A program made the translations under genes and the position numbers. From Paenibacillus tritici (GTDB lineage Bacteria > Bacillota > Bacilli > Paenibacillales > Paenibacillaceae): a DNA stretch of 64,000 nucleotides. The notes under the pieces are model-generated. The model ran no database searches. It had not been told where the DNA came from and saw only the letters and a program-made list of their open reading frames with translations. The stretch spans positions 372,001 to 436,000 of the forward strand of contig NZ_JABMKX010000003.1 in assembly GCF_013204885.1 (NCBI RefSeq), written 5' to 3'. Shown here in pieces: positions 1-7,940 of this stretch (its first letter is position 1; every line of letters starts with the position of its first letter).

Positions 1-224
1 CAGTCCGCGTTGACATACCAGGTTAATTCTGTAGTCTCACTCTTCTTATCCAGCTTCCAGGCCGGGGTCTCCGGGTCTGCCGTGTAGCGGTCTTCAATCG
101 ACACCTCGCTGGCTTTCTTGGAGCCGCCGTTTGAACTGCAGCCTGCCACAACCAGCATAGCCGAGAGCAGGAGCAGCGCGAGCTTCAGACTCTTTTGACC
201 CGGGAATTTCTTCATCTTAATCAT
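1..224 (-). CDS. Sugar ABC transporter solute-binding lipoprotein, N-terminal part (cut by window edge)
   Basis: Only the first ~74 codons are present; the gene continues beyond base 1. It begins MIKMKKFPG, has a hydrophobic leucine-rich core and a lipobox (VVAGC) followed by a Ser/Gly/Lys linker, which is a type II signal peptide for a membrane-anchored binding protein. AGGGAGGT lies 7 bases before the ATG. The two permeases immediately upstream on the same strand (264-2146) make it the binding component of a CUT1/Lpl-type sugar importer. The ligand cannot be read from this fragment. Confidence 0.85.
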   Translation of the reverse strand, partial: MIKMKKFPGQKSLKLALLLLSAMLVVAGCSSNGGSKKASEVSIEDRYTADPETPAWKLDKKSETTELTWYVNAD

Positions 225-263
225 TAATATACCTCCCTGAAATATGATATTGAAATCATTGCC

Positions 264-1151
264 CTACTCCTTGACTGCCCCCACCATCATGCCGGAGATA
301 AAGTATCTTTGAAGAATGGGATACATCGCAACAATCGGCAGGGTAGTAATGACAATGGTTGCCAGTTGAACCCCTTTGGTGGTGGTTTCAATTACGACGG
401 AGCCGCCGATGTTCTGCATGGACTGGGTCTGCGACTGCACAATAATCTCATACAGCTTCATCTGCAGCGGGTACAGTGCCTGATCGGTGATATATAACTT
501 CGTGGTCATGAAGTCGTTCCATTGCCCCACCCCGTTGAAGAGGGCGATTGTGGCCATAGCGGGCATGGATAGCGGAATGAAGATTTTCAGGAAAATATGC
601 CAGTCGCCTGCGCCGTCGATCTTAGCCGACTCTTCCAGCGAATCCGGGACGTTCCGGAAAAAATTCATCAGAATCACAACATCGTAATAGCTGAATAACG
701 CCGGGATAATATACACCCAGAAGCTGTTCAGGAGACCGAGGGATTTAATAAGCAGATAAGTCGGAATCATCCCGCCGGAGAAAAACATCGTAATGACGCC
801 CATCGCCACATACAGCTTGCGGCCGCGGATATATCTTTTGCTGAGACCGTAGCCGATCATGGCGCAAAAGAACACATGGGTGATGACCCCGATGAGCGTT
901 TTGGCGACGGAGACAATGAAGGATTGCCCGATGCTGCTGTCATTAAATACCGCCCGGTAATTCTCCAGGGAGAATTCCTTAGACCAGAAGATGAATCCGC
1001 CCTCGGCCAGCGCCTTGCCTGAACTGAGCGATGAAATAATAACGTTCCATAAGGGAACGAGGATAATAACCATGAACACACTGAGCACAATCATATTGAC
1101 CGCATCAAAGATCCGGCTGTCGAGATCTTCTTTAACCACCTTTCGATTCAC
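264..1151 (-). CDS. Carbohydrate ABC transporter permease, LplC/MalG type
   Basis: A 295-residue inner-membrane permease with about six hydrophobic segments. The cytoplasmic EAA loop, ESAKIDGAGDWHIFLKIFIP, is the contact point for the ATPase in binding-protein-dependent importers. The C-terminus (QRYFISGMMVGAVKE) is typical of LplC/YtcP-like members of the CUT1 family. It lies 14 bases downstream of the partner permease and 39 bases before the solute-binding gene, so the three form one operon. No ATPase gene is nearby, which is usual where a shared MsmX-like ATPase serves many importers. The substrate is unknown. Confidence 0.92.
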   Translation of the reverse strand: MNRKVVKEDLDSRIFDAVNMIVLSVFMVIILVPLWNVIISSLSSGKALAEGGFIFWSKEFSLENYRAVFNDSSIGQSFIVSVAKTLIGVITHVFFCAMIGYGLSKRYIRGRKLYVAMGVITMFFSGGMIPTYLLIKSLGLLNSFWVYIIPALFSYYDVVILMNFFRNVPDSLEESAKIDGAGDWHIFLKIFIPLSMPAMATIALFNGVGQWNDFMTTKLYITDQALYPLQMKLYEIIVQSQTQSMQNIGGSVVIETTTKGVQLATIVITTLPIVAMYPILQRYFISGMMVGAVKE

Positions 1152-1165
1152 ACAAAGACCTCCCT

Positions 1166-2146
1166 CTATAACACCGATTGATTATCGTTCAATTTACTGG
1201 TGACTTTGTTGGCTGTTACGAGCAGGATCACCGACACAATGGAGACACCCAAACCCACGGCGGTGGCATAAGAGAAGTCTCCCTGCGTCATCCCCATGCG
1301 GTATACATAAGAGTTGATAACCTCAGCCTTGGCCCGGTTCTGGGAGTTCATCAGGACCAGCGTCTGATCCAGATTCGAGCCGAGCAGACCGCTTACCGTC
1401 AAAATCAGATTCAGGCTGATAATCGGCTTCATGTTCGGAAGGGTGATGTTCCAGATTTGGCGGAGCCGGCTGGCTCCATCTATTTTGGCCGCTTCATAGT
1501 AGGTCGGATCGATCTTGGCCATAATCGCCAGATACAAAATCGTGCCCCATCCGGCTTCCTTCCAGATATCGGACAGCGTGGCAATCCACCAGTACTTGCC
1601 TGCATCTAGCAGAATGTTGGACGGCTTCGAGATCAGCCCGAGATTCAGCAGCAGCTCATTGAACAGGCCTGAGGTGGAGAACCAGGTGATCAGCATCCCG
1701 CCGAGTACGATCCAGGACAGGAAATGCGGCAGATAGGAGATCGTCTGGACGAATTTTTTGAAGCGGCCCATACTCAGCTCGTAGATCATGATGGCGAGAA
1801 TAATCGGAATGATGAACCCGATCCCCAGCTTCAGGAAGCTGATCCCCAGGGTGTTCACGACCGCATCCCAGAAATATTCGTCAGACAGAATAATCTTGAA
1901 GTTATCCAGTCCCACCCAGGGTGCGGTTGATAGCGTATCAATGACCGTGTAATTCTTGAAGGCGATGCTGAGGCCATAGATCGGTATGTAGCAGAAAATA
2001 ATCATAAAAATAATGCCCGGCAGCACCATCGACTGAATCTCCCACTGCCTTTTGTAATCGCTTGCAAATTCTTTGATCCGCTGCCCCATAGACTTCTTGG
2101 CGGACGGCGGTATTGAAGCTGAAGGTGCTGGAGCTGTTTTACTCAT
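1166..2146 (-). CDS. Carbohydrate ABC transporter permease, LplB type
   Basis: A 326-residue permease with a cytoplasmic N-terminus rich in Ala, Pro and Ser, then about six membrane segments and the EAA loop YEAAKIDGASRLRQIWNITL. The frame is open 18 bases further upstream to an ATG, but GGGAGGGGAG lies inside that stretch with good spacing to the ATG at 2146 (MSKTAPAPS), so the later start is chosen. First gene of the importer operon; its promoter region holds a LacI operator (2196-2211). Confidence 0.92.
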   Translation of the reverse strand: MSKTAPAPSASIPPSAKKSMGQRIKEFASDYKRQWEIQSMVLPGIIFMIIFCYIPIYGLSIAFKNYTVIDTLSTAPWVGLDNFKIILSDEYFWDAVVNTLGISFLKLGIGFIIPIILAIMIYELSMGRFKKFVQTISYLPHFLSWIVLGGMLITWFSTSGLFNELLLNLGLISKPSNILLDAGKYWWIATLSDIWKEAGWGTILYLAIMAKIDPTYYEAAKIDGASRLRQIWNITLPNMKPIISLNLILTVSGLLGSNLDQTLVLMNSQNRAKAEVINSYVYRMGMTQGDFSYATAVGLGVSIVSVILLVTANKVTSKLNDNQSVL

Positions 2147-2195
2147 GTTCTTCTCCCCTCCCAATCAAGAAATGGTCATGCAAATGTCCGGTTCA

Positions 2196-2211
2196 ATAAA
2201 AACGTTTTTAT
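2196..2211. promoter_or_regulatory. LacI-family operator before the importer operon
   Basis: A perfect 16-bp palindrome, ATAAAAACGTTTTTAT, with the central CG typical of LacI/GalR operators, 49 bases before the permease start. The identical sequence occurs before the lacI gene at 3403-3418. Control by that regulator is inferred. Confidence 0.8.
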
Positions 2212-2218
2212 TTTTGGG

Positions 2219-2330
2219 CAAGCAGAAACGCCTGCACCGACCTTCAAAAGGATGGCATCCGTTTCAGCGAGAAAGAAAAGCAAGATTTATTGCGCGAAGC
2301 ATATAAATTCTTATCTTTCAGAAAAATCCC
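2219..2330 (+). other. Structured intergenic element, copy 1
   Basis: Starting at CAAGCAGAAACG, this stretch resembles 18650-18748 over about 100 bases. GAAACG pairs with CGTTTC around an inner arm (CCGACCTT with AAGGATGG, two imperfect pairs). A second A/T-rich hairpin follows: GATTTAT against ATAAATTC, with TGC/GCA at the tip. Stem bases differ between the two copies while much of the pairing is kept. It lies between the lacI stop and the importer operator. Function unknown. Confidence 0.6.
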
Positions 2331-2365
2331 CCTGCTATTCATGTAGTTAACACCATTCCTGCACG

Positions 2366-3385
2366 CTAAGTGCGGTCCTTCCGCTCCAGCTTCACATGAC
2401 TTGAGCCTCTTACGATAAGTTCACCCTGCAGCTTCTGCACGGCGCCTTGCTCCTTCTCCTGAATCATCCGGACCAGATGGTCGATCGCCAGCATCCCCTG
2501 CCTTGCAATCTGATTCCGTACGGTCGTGAGCGGGGGCGAGTAATAGGGGGCAATGTCAATATCATCGAAGCCCATCACACTGACGTCCTGCGGAACTTCA
2601 TAGCCGTAGCTCTTAAGCGCTTGAATACAGCCCATTGCACTGATATCATTCCCGGCCAGGAAGGCGTCGGGTAACTTCTCGGGATGCACGCGGATGAAGG
2701 ACTTCACGGCATTATAGGTGCTATCCTCCTCAAAATAACCCTGAATAATATAATCCTCATCCACCGGGAGCTGATATTGGCGCAGCGCCGCCAGGTAACC
2801 TTCCCGCCGCTGTACGCTGTCGAACATCGTATCTACGCCGGAGATATAGGCAATGTTCTTATGCCCAAGACTGATTAAATACTTCGTCGCCTCATAGCCG
2901 GATTCGTAGGAATCAAAAATAATGCTGCCCATCCCCTCGTCTTCCAGCACCCGGTCCAGAAACACCGCCTTAATCTTGTCTTTCTTCATGGCGGCAATGT
3001 CCTTCTCGTCAATGCCCAGCTCTTCATAGATAATGACACCATCCACGCGCCGTCCGAGAATATTGCTCATAATGACATGTTTGTCCTTGGTGACAAATAC
3101 ATTCAGGCCATAGCCCAGGCGGTCGCATTGACGGGCCATCGACTCTACCAGCTTGTAGAAGTACGGGCCTGACACACTTGTGGTGAAGAACCCCAGCATC
3201 TTGGTGGTACCGGATTTCAGCAGCTTGCCGTTCAGGTTCGGAACATAATTCAGGCGCTGGGCGACCTTCAGCACATGGGATTTGGTCTCCGGATTGAGGA
3301 CATCCACATCATTCAAGGCGTTCGAGACCGTGGAGATGGAGACCCCCGCTTCTCTGGCTACGTCTTTGATCGTTATCTTTGCCAT
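2366..3385 (-). CDS. LacI-family transcriptional regulator of the adjacent sugar importer
   Basis: A 339-residue regulator with an N-terminal LacI helix-turn-helix (ITIKDVAREAGVSISTVSNA) and hinge, then a periplasmic-binding-protein-like effector domain to the C-terminus. A TTG 18 bases upstream keeps the frame open, but the ATG at 3385 gives the canonical MAKITIKDVA start and has GAGGAA before it. It sits upstream of the importer operon in the same direction with about 220 bases between. Identical palindromes before both transcription units suggest autoregulation plus importer control. The inducer sugar is unknown. Confidence 0.92.
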   Translation of the reverse strand: MAKITIKDVAREAGVSISTVSNALNDVDVLNPETKSHVLKVAQRLNYVPNLNGKLLKSGTTKMLGFFTTSVSGPYFYKLVESMARQCDRLGYGLNVFVTKDKHVIMSNILGRRVDGVIIYEELGIDEKDIAAMKKDKIKAVFLDRVLEDEGMGSIIFDSYESGYEATKYLISLGHKNIAYISGVDTMFDSVQRREGYLAALRQYQLPVDEDYIIQGYFEEDSTYNAVKSFIRVHPEKLPDAFLAGNDISAMGCIQALKSYGYEVPQDVSVMGFDDIDIAPYYSPPLTTVRNQIARQGMLAIDHLVRMIQEKEQGAVQKLQGELIVRGSSHVKLERKDRT

Positions 3386-3402
3386 ATCATTGTTCCTCTT
3401 CA

Positions 3403-3418
3403 ATAAAAACGTTTTTAT
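3403..3418. promoter_or_regulatory. LacI-family operator before lacI (autoregulatory)
   Basis: The same 16-bp palindrome as at 2196-2211, starting 18 bases before the lacI ATG, where bound repressor would block its own transcription. A weaker related stretch (GAAACCGTTTTAA) lies about 20 bases further upstream. Confidence 0.8.
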
Positions 3419-3496
3419 AGTTTATAAAATAGCATGAAACCGTTTTAAATACAACACTTTTTGTCATGAGGGTTGTTCAGCCACCTTTTCCGCTAA

Positions 3497-3729
3497 TTAT
3501 TGCCCGCCGAACGCAAACATAATCTCAGCTTCGCACACTCGTTCACCGTCTACTGTAGCGGTCCCGGTTCCTTTGACAATCATTTCTTTGACCCGGGTCA
3601 CTTCAAATTCAAGGCGCAGCTGATCCCCCGGCTTCACCGGATATCTTCTTCAAGCTCGGTGATCCGGTCTACCAGGAGAAACGGATAACGGTGTGGAATC
3701 CGCGCCTGAATTTCATTAACGTCCAGCAT
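3497..3729 (-). pseudogene. fabZ: fabZ remnant, (3R)-hydroxyacyl-ACP dehydratase with internal deletion
   Basis: From an ATG at 3729 (GGGGAG 8 bases before) the strand reads [20 protein letters not shown] and on to [11 protein letters not shown], then stops. This is the FabZ N-terminus with its hallmark [11 protein letters not shown]. Two frames over, starting at the stop, it reads [14 protein letters not shown] and ends [20 protein letters not shown] before TAA at 3497, which is the FabZ C-terminus. About 65-70 central residues, including the catalytic HFPG segment, are missing and the frame is broken, so no active dehydratase can be made. An intact fabZ is presumably elsewhere; this may be a decayed duplicate. 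Confidence 0.85.
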
Positions 3730-3817
3730 ACAGTAACTCCCCTGTGTTCAAATTTATCTAATTTTACTATAAAGCACCGGGATTTAGCTATGCCGGAGTT
3801 ATGCCGATGATGATGCG

Positions 3818-4247
3818 TTCAGGTGCACTTGTGCTCCTTATTTCGGCCTGCCGCCAGCTTTTGGCAAATTCAGGTGCACTAGTGCTCCTCATTCCCACCT
3901 GCCGCCTGCTTTCGGCAGATTCAGGTGCACTTGTGCTCCTTATTCCCGCAGCCGCCTGCTTTTAGTCAAATTCTGAGGGATTTATCCCTCTGCTTTCCCC
4001 ACTCTGCCCACTTTTGGCGGATTCAGAGGGATTTATCCCTCTCCTTGCCCCACTCTGCCCACTTTCGGCGGATTCTGATGGATTTATCCCTCTCCTTGCC
4101 CCACTCTGCCAACTTTCGGCGGATTCAGAGGGATTTATCCCTCTCCTTGCCCCACTCTGCCCACTTTTGGCAAATTCAGAGGGATTTATCCCTCTCCTTG
4201 CCCCACTCTGCCGACTTTCGGCGGATTCAGAGGGATTTATCCCTCTC
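3818..4247. repeat. Nine-unit 51-bp tandem repeat with a palindrome in every unit
   Basis: Units start at 3818, 3869, 3920, 3971, 4022, 4073, 4124, 4175 and 4226, exactly 51 bases apart. Units 1-3 carry AGGTGCACTTGTGCTCCT. Units 4-9 carry AGAGGGATTTATCCCTCT or a near variant at the same position. Both are 8-bp inverted repeats about a 2-base centre, so the pairing is kept although the arm sequence was replaced. The rest of the unit (CACTCTGCC, TTCGGCGGATTC) is shared among units 4-9. Because 51 is a multiple of 3, several frames stay open as artefacts; no ribosome site supports a protein. Confidence 0.9.
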
Positions 4248-4313
4248 GATATGGGAAGTTCGTTAGTTAAATTGGACTTATAAACTTTGAAAGACAATTA
4301 ACTTTTCCATACA

Positions 4314-4345
4314 CCAAAAAACCTTGAAGATTCAAGGTTTTTTGG
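4314..4345. terminator. Strong bidirectional terminator-like hairpin
   Basis: CCAAAAAACCTTGAA pairs perfectly with TTCAAGGTTTTTTGG around a 2-base loop, giving A and T tracts on both sides so it could act on either strand. It separates the two tandem-repeat arrays. The remaining 4346-4523 holds only a small 7-bp hairpin (GGACACT/AGTGTCC). Confidence 0.7.
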
Positions 4346-4523
4346 ATGGACACTATGGATGAGTGTCCGGATATCAACTTAATAGTCAGGTGAGTGGCGG
4401 ATAGCAGGACTCCCATCCGTGTTGTTACCGGAATACTTGACCGAACCTGCCTTCCACGGTAGAAGCAACTCTTATTACACTCACCTCACGCTATATGCTG
4501 CTAATATCTATGATCCTCACACG

Positions 4524-4757
4524 GTAACTCTACTTCCTACACACTATCTACTTTTTCTCTCAGTAACTCTACTCCCTACACACTATCTACTTCTTCTCCC
4601 AGTAACTCTACTCCTTACACACTATTTACATTCCCTCACAGTAACTCTACTCCTTACATACTATCTACATTCCCTCCCAGTAACTTTAATCCCTACACAC
4701 TATCTACTTTTTCTCCCAGTAACTCTACTCCCTACACACTATCTACCTTTCCTCACA
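4524..4757. repeat. Six-unit 39-bp tandem repeat
   Basis: Units beginning GTAACTCTACT start at 4524, 4563, 4602, 4641, 4680 and 4719, exactly 39 bases apart, each containing CTACACACTATCTAC or a close variant; a degenerate seventh follows. The plus strand is pyrimidine-rich and G-poor. The period is a multiple of 3, which leaves an open frame through it, but no ribosome site or plausible protein supports translation. It ends about 25 bases beyond the MATE gene's stop codon. Confidence 0.88.
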
Positions 4758-4781
4758 CCCCCACGCAACTCTCCACTCCGC

Positions 4782-6176
4782 TTACACCTGTCCAGCTGGA
4801 GCGGGGACCGCATTCTGCGGGTTGCCCTCTTGTCCCAGCTTCCGTAGCTTGCGGTTGAAGCCGATGAAGAGGATGGCTCCCAGGAGACTAGTGATTACCT
4901 CGGTAATGGTCATCGACCAGATCACCCCGTGCAGGCCGAAGAAGTGATGCAGCAGGATAATGACCGGGATATAGAGTACACCTTGCGTAACCGCGACAAC
5001 TGCGGCCTGTGCGCCTTGGCCTGTAGCCTGGAAGATACTCATGAACAGACCGGTGAACCCGTTGAACAGCGCGGATACCAGCATCGCCCCCAGGATATAG
5101 GTTCCCATGCCGATCACTGAGTTATCGCTGGAGAACAGATGCAGGACCGGCCCTCTGAATGCAAAGACCAGGGCTACAAATACTAACGAGATGCCCGCAA
5201 TATAACTGAAGGCGTACTTCATGCTGGAGGTAAGTCTGGCCCTGTTCTTGCTGGCATAGGTGAAGGCGAAGAGCGGAATCAGGCCCAGGAACAGTCCCAT
5301 GGACAGGAACTCCGGAATCTGCACAATTCTCAGCGCTACCCCGAACCCGGCTACCACATTCTCACCATACTGGATGGAGTAGTTATTAAGCAGCAGGGTG
5401 GACACGATCAGAAAAGCGCATTGCAGCAGCTCAGAGATGCCGACCTTATAGATCTCCAGCTGATCCTGCAGGGATATTCTGAACTGCTTCAGGAATCCCC
5501 GCAGATTCTGGCTCCGCTTCTCCAGGTAATAGAGATAATAGACCGCAGACCCCAGGTTAGCCAGGCACATGGCCAGCGCCGCACCTGCGACATGCCAGTC
5601 CAGGATCAGAATGAACAGCGGATCAAAGATCAGGCTGAGCGCTGTGCTGATAAAGATACCATACATGGACTCCTTCGACGCTCCCTCCGCGCGGACTAGC
5701 TGCTCCAGCGCAAAGTTGAGCACGACCGCAAAGCCGCCGGCGAACAGCGTCAGGGCATAGGTCTTCGTGTAGCCGAAGGTTGCCGCATCCGCCCCAAGCA
5801 GCCGCGTGAGCGGGTTAATGGCCAACATGGCCAGCAGGGCGATAACAAGGCCCGCAATAATGCTTGCATAGAAGGTATATCCGGCGATCTGCTTGCCTTT
5901 TGCGGTATTGTTCTCCCCGGCCATCCGGGTGACGAAGGTTCCGCCGCCTACCCCGAACACGTTACCGAAAGCCATCAGAACAGTGAAAATCGGCAGGCCC
6001 AGTGTAATTGCCGTCAGCATACTTGTGTTATGCAGGAGGCCGATGAAATACGCATTGATCACATTGTATACCGTTCCGACTGACATGCCGATCATCATGG
6101 GAACCGACAAATGGAAGATAGCCTTCTTCATTGGAGCGGACTCCAGGTAATATTGATTGGACACTTCTTGTTTCAT
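4782..6176 (-). CDS. MATE-family multidrug efflux transporter
   Basis: A 464-residue polytopic membrane protein with about 12 hydrophobic segments in two similar halves, the layout of MATE (NorM/MepA-like) cation-coupled drug exporters. It starts MKQEVSNQYYLESAPMKKAI, and the early segment LSVPMMIGMSVGTVYNVINA fits the family. The MarR-type gene 21 bases upstream on the same strand forms an operon with it, the arrangement seen for mepRA-type pumps in which the regulator responds to a transported compound. Export across the cytoplasmic membrane is known for the family; substrates here are unknown. Confidence 0.93.
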   Translation of the reverse strand: MKQEVSNQYYLESAPMKKAIFHLSVPMMIGMSVGTVYNVINAYFIGLLHNTSMLTAITLGLPIFTVLMAFGNVFGVGGGTFVTRMAGENNTAKGKQIAGYTFYASIIAGLVIALLAMLAINPLTRLLGADAATFGYTKTYALTLFAGGFAVVLNFALEQLVRAEGASKESMYGIFISTALSLIFDPLFILILDWHVAGAALAMCLANLGSAVYYLYYLEKRSQNLRGFLKQFRISLQDQLEIYKVGISELLQCAFLIVSTLLLNNYSIQYGENVVAGFGVALRIVQIPEFLSMGLFLGLIPLFAFTYASKNRARLTSSMKYAFSYIAGISLVFVALVFAFRGPVLHLFSSDNSVIGMGTYILGAMLVSALFNGFTGLFMSIFQATGQGAQAAVVAVTQGVLYIPVIILLHHFFGLHGVIWSMTITEVITSLLGAILFIGFNRKLRKLGQEGNPQNAVPAPAGQV

Positions 6177-6197
6177 AATTCATACCTCCGGTCGTAA

Positions 6198-6629
6198 TTA
6201 CAGGCTTTGATTGACTTTGGACAGCAGCGTTAGCAGGGCGGATGCCTCCTCCTTGGTGAGCTGGCGGGTAATGCCTGCTTCCACATCCGCGAACATCCGG
6301 TTGAATTCCTCCACCAAGACAACCCCTTTCTCCAGCACGGTAAGCCGCTTCTGCCGCTCGTCCTTCTCATCGGTGACGCGGGCGATGTAGCCTTTCTTCT
6401 CCAGACCCTGGAGCATGCTGGTGATGCTGGCTCCCCGCCGCTTGAACTGCTCCGCCAGATCCTTCTGGATCACGCCCTGGTCCTGATTCTCATAGATATA
6501 TCCGATCATCCGGCCTTGCGCGGAATTCAGGCCCAGCTCGTTCAGCCGGGCATCGGCAGAGCTCTTAAGCTTGAGGCCAATCTCACGGAACAAATCGGAA
6601 TACGGTGTATGCAGAATGGGTTCAGTCAT
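6198..6629 (-). CDS. MarR-family repressor of the MATE pump
   Basis: A 143-residue winged-helix protein of typical MarR size. The middle contains the recognition region (QKDLAEQFKRRGASITSMLQ) and the wing (ARVTDEKDERQKRLTVLEKG), both characteristic. A TTG two codons upstream keeps the frame open, but the ATG at 6629 has GGGGA 7 bases before it. It is first in the operon with the efflux gene. An inverted repeat overlapping its promoter suggests autorepression released by a ligand. Confidence 0.93.
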   Translation of the reverse strand: MTEPILHTPYSDLFREIGLKLKSSADARLNELGLNSAQGRMIGYIYENQDQGVIQKDLAEQFKRRGASITSMLQGLEKKGYIARVTDEKDERQKRLTVLEKGVVLVEEFNRMFADVEAGITRQLTKEEASALLTLLSKVNQSL

Positions 6630-6676
6630 GTTCAAGTCCCCTTTTTATTTTAGATAGAATTATAAGTAACAAGTCA

Positions 6677-6712
6677 AATATAATACATAGAACTCTAACT
6701 GTCAATGTTCTA
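6677..6712 (-). promoter_or_regulatory. Promoter with putative MarR operator
   Basis: On the minus strand TTGACA (6700-6705) and TATATT (6677-6682) are 17 bases apart, a near-consensus vegetative promoter about 50 bases before the marR ATG. TAGAAC (6688-6693) and GTTCTA (6707-6712) form an inverted repeat straddling the -35 box, a plausible operator. Bases 6713-6916 beyond it show nothing recognisable. Confidence 0.7.
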
Positions 6713-6916
6713 ACTATCCAGGTGCCGAAGCAGACCCGGCTCTCCTCCTTCCGGCATTCTTCATTGCGCTGCTGTAGTCTGAATGTACAGCCGGAATGTA
6801 AACTGAGTTTAAACTACACTTATCCCGCGTTGGCTACCGGTGACAGTTCATGAAGGGGCCCTCCCGAAACCTGACGGCTTCCTGCCGGGGAAGTGTATGC
6901 TTCCCGAAACGGCAAA

Positions 6917-6960
6917 TACCAGAGGCGGCCCCCCCACATGCCGGGAGCCAACCTCTGGTA
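6917..6960 (-). terminator. Hairpin after the YheC/D-like gene
   Basis: TACCAGAGG pairs with CCTCTGGTA over 9 bp, with an inner CGGC/GCCG, 8 bases after the minus-strand stop at 6968. The following minus-strand bases (TTTGCCGTTT) are only moderately T-rich, so termination is likely but not certain. Confidence 0.45.
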
Positions 6961-6967
6961 CGCCGTA

Positions 6968-7723
6968 CTAATGCTTCAAGCCATAACGCCGGTACCTCAT
7001 CACTCTGCGGTACATGGATTTATCCTTGAGCTGATTAAAAATATAAGGATCGGGATTCATGTTCACTTCAATAATCCACGGCTTCAGTGAGCGGTCCAGT
7101 CCGATGTCTACACCAAACTGCCGGTGATGCGGAAAAGTCTTCTTCAGTTGTACCGCTATGCGTGTGCCCAGCCGGTTCATATCCCCCTTAAGCTGCATAA
7201 GCTGCTGCGCAGACAGATGGGTGGAGAGCAAATGCTCCACTGCGGTCGGTTTGCCGCCGCTGTGGTAATTGGTCACAATTTTGCGCGGATGCCCGAGCCG
7301 GCCGATAATCCCGGTAGCTTCCCAGACCCCCTTGGGACTGAGCTGCACCATCACCCGGATATCGAAACGGCGCCCGTTATGCTTCAGCAGATGGACGCCT
7401 TTTTGCAGCAGATAACTCCTCTTACCGAGCTTCTTCACGAGACTGTGATGAAAAGCCTCAAAGGTAGTGAACCGGCGGAGGGTCTCCTCATACTGGTACG
7501 TATATCCCTCCCGCTCTCTCCGCTCCGCGCGGATTACTCCAATGCCATACGTTCCCCGTTCCGGCTTGATATAGATCATTCCGTAACTGTGGATCATCTG
7601 CTCCAGATTGCGCCTGCTCATTCTCCGGGTATCGGGGATGAAGGACTTAATCCACTCGTTCTTAAGCAGCAATTGTGTCTTATACCATTTGCTCTGTCCT
7701 GACTGAACCTTTTTGGCGGTCAC
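6968..7723 (-). CDS. YheC/YheD-family ATP-grasp protein (spore coat associated)
   Basis: A 251-residue protein of the YheC/YheD family, ATP-grasp-fold proteins associated with the endospore coat in Bacillus. Visible features are the ATP-binding-type segment IYIKPERGTYGIGVI, the central RFDIRVMVQ followed by TGIIGRLG, and the metal-binding C-terminal end FGVDIGLD to WIIEVNMNPDP, ending in a basic tail. It is shorter than the ~360-450 residues of classical YheC/YheD, so it may hold only the ligase domain. The reaction is unknown even for the family. Divergent from the 7941 gene. Confidence 0.82.
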   Translation of the reverse strand: MTAKKVQSGQSKWYKTQLLLKNEWIKSFIPDTRRMSRRNLEQMIHSYGMIYIKPERGTYGIGVIRAERREREGYTYQYEETLRRFTTFEAFHHSLVKKLGKRSYLLQKGVHLLKHNGRRFDIRVMVQLSPKGVWEATGIIGRLGHPRKIVTNYHSGGKPTAVEHLLSTHLSAQQLMQLKGDMNRLGTRIAVQLKKTFPHHRQFGVDIGLDRSLKPWIIEVNMNPDPYIFNQLKDKSMYRRVMRYRRYGLKH

Positions 7724-7746
7724 TTATGCACTCTCCTGTCCGGGAT

Positions 7747-7767
7747 GGGAGCCAGTGCTCCCTTTTT
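7747..7767 (+). terminator. Small terminator-like hairpin in a divergent intergenic region
   Basis: GGGAGC, CAGT and GCTCCC followed by five T residues form a compact hairpin reading on the plus strand. No plus-strand gene precedes it closely, so it would end antisense transcription or attenuate a leader of the 7941 gene. Could be chance. Confidence 0.4.
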
Positions 7768-7940
7768 ACATATAATTACATATTCACTGTATCCTATGCC
7801 GCTGGAGGTGCCCTTGAATATATCATTTGTCCCGTACGGAAAGATTAACTTTATCAGGATGATGGCCCTATCAACCGACGCTCCCCAGGCATACCCTAGT
7901 GAAGACGCTCAAATGTCAATATATGTATGGAGATGAATCC

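Noticed and set aside
3818-4757. Possible CRISPR array
   Set aside because: Units repeat head to tail at exactly 51 or 39 bases with no unique spacers, and no cas genes are near.
3925-4847. Repeat-containing open frames across the 51-bp and 39-bp arrays on both strands
   Set aside because: They remain open because the periods are multiples of 3; several frames on both strands are open at once and none has a convincing ribosome site.
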